From the NCBI GenBank assembly GCA_910588955.1, contig CAJURQ010000003.1:186001-250000 (forward strand): a DNA stretch of 64,000 nt. Direction: 5' to 3'. The DNA is from an uncultured Lachnospiraceae bacterium (GTDB lineage: Bacteria > Bacillota > Clostridia > Lachnospirales > Lachnospiraceae). The translations under genes were made by a program, and so were the position numbers. Numbering within the stretch: the stretch's first letter is position 1; every line of letters starts with the position of its first letter. Below the pieces are notes generated by a model. That model was not told the origin of the DNA. It worked only from the letters and a program-made list of their open reading frames with translations, and did no database searches. Shown here in pieces: positions 60,745 to 64,000 of the stretch.

Positions 60745-61076
60745 TTTTTTCTGGATTTTTACTGTCTTAAATGCACGGTTCGTCGCTGTATTCATCATCA
60801 TATTTCAGTTCAGCCAGACGGATATATCTGACGGAAGACATGGAAACGGGTGCGCTGTCTCAGACAGATGACAGTTACCTGATAATCGCAAAGGCGGAAT
60901 GACGCAAAACTCTACTATAATAGGAGACTTTGACTAAAAACGGCAGTCTTAAAAACATATATGTTAATTTCCTCTTCTTATTATAAAGGGAAATGTTGCC
61001 AGAAAGGAGCGGTTTTGCTATGACAGGAAAAAGTAACCAGGGTTCTCGCTTTTTTTTGTGCAGGATTGTGCCGAGG

Positions 61077-61105
61077 TTGACATTTTGATAATTTAAAATT
61101 ATAAT
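61077..61105 (+). promoter_or_regulatory. Consensus promoter of the padR operon
   Basis: TTGACA (61077-61082) and TATAAT (61100-61105), perfect hexamers with a 17-bp spacer. Confidence 0.8.
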
Positions 61106-61127
61106 ATACTTAGCAATACAAAGTATA
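61105..61127. promoter_or_regulatory. Probable PadR operator
   Basis: TATACTT (61105-61111) and AAGTATA (61121-61127) form a perfect inverted repeat with a 9-bp spacer, starting at the end of the -10 box. PadR-family repressors bind such ATACT-like dyads, so autorepression is likely. Confidence 0.65.
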
Positions 61128-61207
61128 TAGAAAATAGTAATATAAAACGGAAGGCATGTGTGCGCTGTTCGGATAAAGCCTGTCACAAGCCAAGTATGTA
61201 TGGAGAA

Positions 61208-61555
61208 ATGAAGGGCATTATGAATGATAAATATGAGCGGCAAATGAAGAAGGGCGTATTGGATATGCTTGTCCTGCGGCTGTTGCAGTCAGAAGCTAAG
61301 TATGGTTATCAGATTATTCAGGAGATGAAGGAAAGGAGCGGAGAGACTTTTTTGCTCAAGGATGGAACATTATATCCGATTCTTTACCGGCTGGAAGATG
61401 ACGGGCTGGTGGTGAGCAGATGGAGCGGGGCTGTGGGAAAACAGGTGCCGAGAAAGTATTACGAAATTACCGAAGAAGGAAAACAGGCGCTTGCAAAAAT
61501 CGAGGAAGTCTGGCAGCGGATTTCCGATGGAGTAAGAAAAATCATGGAGGAATAG
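61208..61555 (+). CDS. PadR-family transcriptional regulator
   Basis: 115 residues from the ATG at 61208 (GGAG upstream); 61220 is the next candidate, and 61160 would overlap nothing but lacks a site. The winged helix reads KGVLDMLVLRLLQSEAKYGYQI, then LKDGTLYPILYRLEDDGLV and RKYYEITEEGKQAL, all diagnostic for PadR/PF03551. It is followed by two membrane protein genes, probably its operon. The palindrome in the promoter suggests autorepression. Confidence 0.9.
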   Translation: MKGIMNDKYERQMKKGVLDMLVLRLLQSEAKYGYQIIQEMKERSGETFLLKDGTLYPILYRLEDDGLVVSRWSGAVGKQVPRKYYEITEEGKQALAKIEEVWQRISDGVRKIMEE

Positions 61556-61558
61556 GCA

Positions 61559-62206
61559 ATGGACGAAAAGAGGTATGTAAACGCCGTTGCGAGAAAACTT
61601 AAATGCGGCGGAAAAAGGAAAAAGGAGATCAAAATGCAGCTTCTGGCGGATATTCAGGAGCGGGAAAACCAAGGGGAACGGCTGGAAGACATTATTTCCC
61701 GGATGGGTAAGGCAGAGGAAATTGCGGAGGGCTTTAACGAAAATATTTCGGCAAAGGAGCAGAAGCGGTATGCCGTAAACAGGGTTCTAAAGGTTGTAAT
61801 TCCTATTGTTGTGGCGCTGTTTTTCCTTGGCATGGCGGGATACTGGCTGTTTCCGAAAACTGTGGATATAGAGAAGAGCAGATATTTTGACAAAGAGGAA
61901 GTTGAAGCGGCTATGAAGGAGACGGTCGAGCTGCTGGATGCGGAAGAGTACGCTGCATTGCAGGAAAACGCCATTCCTCAGATGCAGTCACTGTTAAATG
62001 CGGAGACGAGGGAAAGCATGCGGAAAACGCTGTCCGATGACTGGGGAGAACGAAAGCAGTTTGGTGCGGTGTATATGGTGGAAGTGGTACAGGGGAACAG
62101 GCATCTGGCAGTCGGGGAGATGACGGTTACCTATGAAAATGTGAGCGCTACTTACCGGCTGACGTACGACGAAGATATGCGCTTTGCGGGAATTTATGTG
62201 AGGTAG
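61559..62206 (+). CDS. HAAS/DUF1700-type membrane protein with DUF3887 domain
   Basis: 215 residues, three bases after padR. The N-terminal helical HAAS-like part (about 1-60) reads VNAVARKLKCGGKRKKEI, then LEDIISRMGKAEEIAEGF. One transmembrane helix (about 78-98) is followed by an extracytoplasmic DUF3887-like domain with ETVELLDAEEYAAL. PadR plus HAAS pairs are common in Firmicutes, where the HAAS protein is thought to feed the regulator or act as an anti-regulator. The role is an inference. Confidence 0.8.
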   Translation: MDEKRYVNAVARKLKCGGKRKKEIKMQLLADIQERENQGERLEDIISRMGKAEEIAEGFNENISAKEQKRYAVNRVLKVVIPIVVALFFLGMAGYWLFPKTVDIEKSRYFDKEEVEAAMKETVELLDAEEYAALQENAIPQMQSLLNAETRESMRKTLSDDWGERKQFGAVYMVEVVQGNRHLAVGEMTVTYENVSATYRLTYDEDMRFAGIYVR

Positions 62207-62210
62207 AATA

Positions 62211-62726
62211 ATGGCAGAAATAATTTTTTCATCGGTGGTGCTGCTGATCTGTGCAAGTTCGCTTGTCATTCTCGGGATTGTGCAGTATCGGGGTAAAGAG
62301 CCGGTCGGGTTCTGGGCGGGGAAAAAACCGCCCCGGAGAGAGGAAATCACGGATGTGCGTGCCTATAACCGGAAGCATGGGTTGATGTGGATTTTCTACG
62401 GGGCAGGGCTTGTGCTCTGTTTTGCGTGCGGGATACCCTTTGGATGGCTTGCAGCGGCGTGTTTGTGTATGACGGAGGTGTTTGGCGGTCTTATTGTGAT
62501 GGTTGTTTATCACAGGAAGCTGGAGCGGGTTTATCGGGCGCAAGCCGTTGACACAGACATACAAAAACCGGTTCTCAGATGCAGTATTTGTACCGGAGAA
62601 CAGGTCGCCGGGTTTAAGAATTTAAATACCGGAAAATTTGAAGAGGTTATGCTTATCAAAAACGAAAAAGATTTGGAAGAATTTATGAGCCGTTATGGTA
62701 TCAGTGAAGTCAGTAAAGAATATTAA
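62211..62726 (+). CDS. DUF3784-like membrane protein
   Basis: 171 residues, four bases after the previous gene. About three or four transmembrane helices: an N-terminal one (SSVVLLICASSLVILGIVQY), then the DUF3784/SdpI-like motif EPVGFWAGKKPPRREEITDVRAYN, then two helices. The C-terminal 55 residues are soluble and include CSIC. It probably works with the other two padR-operon products. The function is unknown. Confidence 0.75.
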   Translation: MAEIIFSSVVLLICASSLVILGIVQYRGKEPVGFWAGKKPPRREEITDVRAYNRKHGLMWIFYGAGLVLCFACGIPFGWLAAACLCMTEVFGGLIVMVVYHRKLERVYRAQAVDTDIQKPVLRCSICTGEQVAGFKNLNTGKFEEVMLIKNEKDLEEFMSRYGISEVSKEY

Positions 62727-62742
62727 AATTAAAAAATAAAAA

Positions 62743-62763
62743 GAGCGCGAGACGGGACTCGAA
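62743..62763 (-). other. tRNA-Gly 3' end fragment, probable attachment site
   Basis: Read on the minus strand, the 21 bases TTCGAGTCCC then GTCTCGCGCTC match the T-loop, T-stem and acceptor 3' strand of a Clostridial tRNA-Gly (GCC). No other part of a tRNA is present on either side, so this is a 3' fragment such as integrases leave at a tRNA target site. No integrase gene lies within the window beside it. Confidence 0.65.
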
Positions 62764-62837
62764 TGAAAATAAAATTTAAAATACAGGTAGAAAAACCCCT
62801 TCTGTACCCTCTTAAAAAATGTAATCATAAGTGTAAT

Positions 62838-62879
62838 CAAAAGGGCAGTCGCAAGCATTAGAGTTGCGGCTGTCTTTTG
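62838..62879. terminator. Strong hairpin near the att-like fragment
   Basis: CAAAAGGGCAGTCGCAA (62838-62854) pairs with TTGCGGCTGTCTTTTG (62864-62879) with few mismatches, T-rich on both outer sides. It is likely a terminator for the padR operon or for an element end. Confidence 0.6.
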
Positions 62880-63003
62880 TAGTCTCTGGATATTTTTTTT
62901 TGATTTTATTTGAGCACAAATATTAGAACGCATGTTTTGAATAGGATTATGTAGTTTTATGGTATATAATGATAATTATTATATGCGATTGAGGGGAAGG
63001 TTT

Positions 63004-64000
63004 ATGGATGAATATACTTTGTACTTAGATGAAAGTAAAAATAAAGAGAAAACGTTGTTCCTAATTAGTGGAATAATAGTTAAAAATTCTGAGATTGATA
63101 ATCTAGGTGTTGCAGTAAATGATGCAAAGAAATGTATTTGGGATGAACACTATATAAATAATAATCATCCTGTTTTACATTGTGTCGAACTATCTACGAT
63201 CAAAGACAGTCGTAACAATCAAAGATTCTTATCTACCTATTTAAATTTGCACCCCACTTTCTTTGCGTTGAAATCGAAAAGCAGTACGGAAATTAAAGAT
63301 ATTTATGATAATATTTATAGCATATGCTGTAAGACTATAAAAGATATTGGATGTATTACTATCGGTTGTTTAATTGATATAGAAAAATTTAAATATGTCT
63401 ATGGAGAAAAGATAAATCCAAAAGAAGAGCTATTGTTTGAAGTTGCTATGCAAGAAATAATAGAAAATTACGCCCACTTTTTACATTGTACTAAAAGTGT
63501 TGGAAATATAGTTTACGAATCAAGAAACGATGAATTTGCACTTACTGAGAAATCTCCTGATTTTAAGATGTACAATAATTTTTGTAAGCTAAAAGCATGT
63601 AACAAAGGAATATCTTTTGTTTCTCAAGAAATTATTGCTAAAACCATCCGATATTTTTATATGTATGGAAAGCAGGAAGACATTCCCGGGTTGCAGTTGG
63701 CTGATTTCGTTGCATATAATATGCTTCAGAGCATTAATCGTACTAAAGGTCAATATACTGAATTTATGAAGAAAATATTAGAACGGTTGTACAACGGTGG
63801 ACACATGTTAGCGGATAAAGATCTAAGAGATTATTTTGGATTAAAGAAATTGCCTTATGACTTCCAAAGCATACATAATTTACAAAGTGAAAATACGACA
63901 CTTCGAAAAGCAAATGACAATATCAAAATCGAAAGAAATAATTTAATTAAAAAGAATAATTTGCTTACTGAGGGGAAAAATAAATTAATAAATCAAAATG
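63004..64000 (+). CDS. DUF3800 domain protein, 3' end beyond the window
   Basis: At least 332 codons, open to the last base, from the ATG at 63004 with GAGGGGAAGG upstream. The N-terminal MDEYTLYLDESKNKEKTLF carries the Y-x-D-E-S motif of DUF3800. GLQLADFVAYNML (about residue 230) is the second conserved block of the family. The C-terminal part turns into a coiled coil (LRKANDNIKIERNNLIKK). The gene is very AT-rich, unlike the rest of the window, and starts 240 bp after the tRNA-Gly fragment, so it is probably on an acquired element. A nuclease-like role is suggested for the family, not proven. Confidence 0.82.
   Translation, partial: MDEYTLYLDESKNKEKTLFLISGIIVKNSEIDNLGVAVNDAKKCIWDEHYINNNHPVLHCVELSTIKDSRNNQRFLSTYLNLHPTFFALKSKSSTEIKDIYDNIYSICCKTIKDIGCITIGCLIDIEKFKYVYGEKINPKEELLFEVAMQEIIENYAHFLHCTKSVGNIVYESRNDEFALTEKSPDFKMYNNFCKLKACNKGISFVSQEIIAKTIRYFYMYGKQEDIPGLQLADFVAYNMLQSINRTKGQYTEFMKKILERLYNGGHMLADKDLRDYFGLKKLPYDFQSIHNLQSENTTLRKANDNIKIERNNLIKKNNLLTEGKNKLINQN

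Larger units (their letters stand above)
60706..61207. other. Intergenic region between the Big_2 gene and padR
   Basis: 502 bp. It holds the terminator, promoter and operator listed separately. An open frame of 43 codons (ATG 60771, TGA 60900-60902) has no ribosome binding site and is probably chance. The rest is AT-rich with no clear gene. Confidence 0.5.

Noticed and set aside
60771..60902. 43-codon frame after the Big_2 gene terminator
   Set aside because: It has no ribosome binding site, follows a strong terminator directly and has no recognisable protein pattern.

Overview
The window looks like the chromosome of a Clostridia member, most likely Lachnospiraceae. The signs are a GC content near 50%, strong AGGAGG ribosome binding sites with some TTG starts, Bacillus/Clostridium-type LexA boxes (GAAC-N4-GTTC), a Bce-type two-component/ABC module, comEA/comEC/holA next to a GerMN lipoprotein, a ThrH phosphatase, and a tRNA-Gly 3' end fragment. 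No rRNA, complete tRNA or CRISPR array was seen. The organism call is inference.

Layout. 1-9.5 kb: the end of a RibU-like ECF transporter gene, then regulatory cassettes: MerR/TipAS, TetR plus an FMN-binding membrane protein, an ECF sigma factor with its anti-sigma factor, a GNAT enzyme, and a complete BceRSAB-like peptide-antibiotic sensing and resistance module. 9.5-12.1 kb: a Cys-rich protein, a coiled-coil protein and a MATE exporter. 12.4-22.5 kb: a defence island on one strand: Fic, hsdM, hsdS, an AT-rich AAA ATPase plus DUF4276/TOPRIM-like pair, a second Fic, then hsdR. 22.5-24.6 kb: a decayed AraC gene fused to a fragment of another gene, then a DUF4037 nucleotidyltransferase. 24.7-30.2 kb: argJ-argB-argD with a translationally coupled solute-binding-like protein, and a YdcZ-type transporter. 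30.3-38 kb: comEA, a two-component system, a GerMN lipoprotein, a MITE-like hairpin, comEC and holA. 38-43 kb: thrH, small proteins, tandem LexA boxes ahead of DUF1653, a 5'-nucleotidase and an SfsA-MutY fusion. 43-51.9 kb: a glycosyltransferase, a PAP2 phosphatase, glyA, hom, lysC, a hydrogenase-like sensor fused to a chemoreceptor signalling domain, and a LUD protein. 52.2-52.7 kb: a purine-rich candidate non-coding RNA with its own promoter and terminator. 52.8-62.7 kb: a membrane-anchored GH3 enzyme, a zinc-ribbon/sigma/transmembrane fusion, small membrane proteins, a 912-residue Ig-like surface protein and a PadR cassette. 62.7-64 kb: a tRNA-Gly 3' fragment (att-like) followed by an AT-rich DUF3800 gene that runs off the window.

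Functionally, glyA, hom, lysC and thrH belong to aspartate/threonine/serine/glycine metabolism, and argJBD to arginine synthesis. The Fic/hsd/AAA-TOPRIM cluster is the best candidate for a composite defence system. The purine-rich RNA, the sigma-factor fusion and the chemoreceptor-fused hydrogenase homologue are the next most unusual items.
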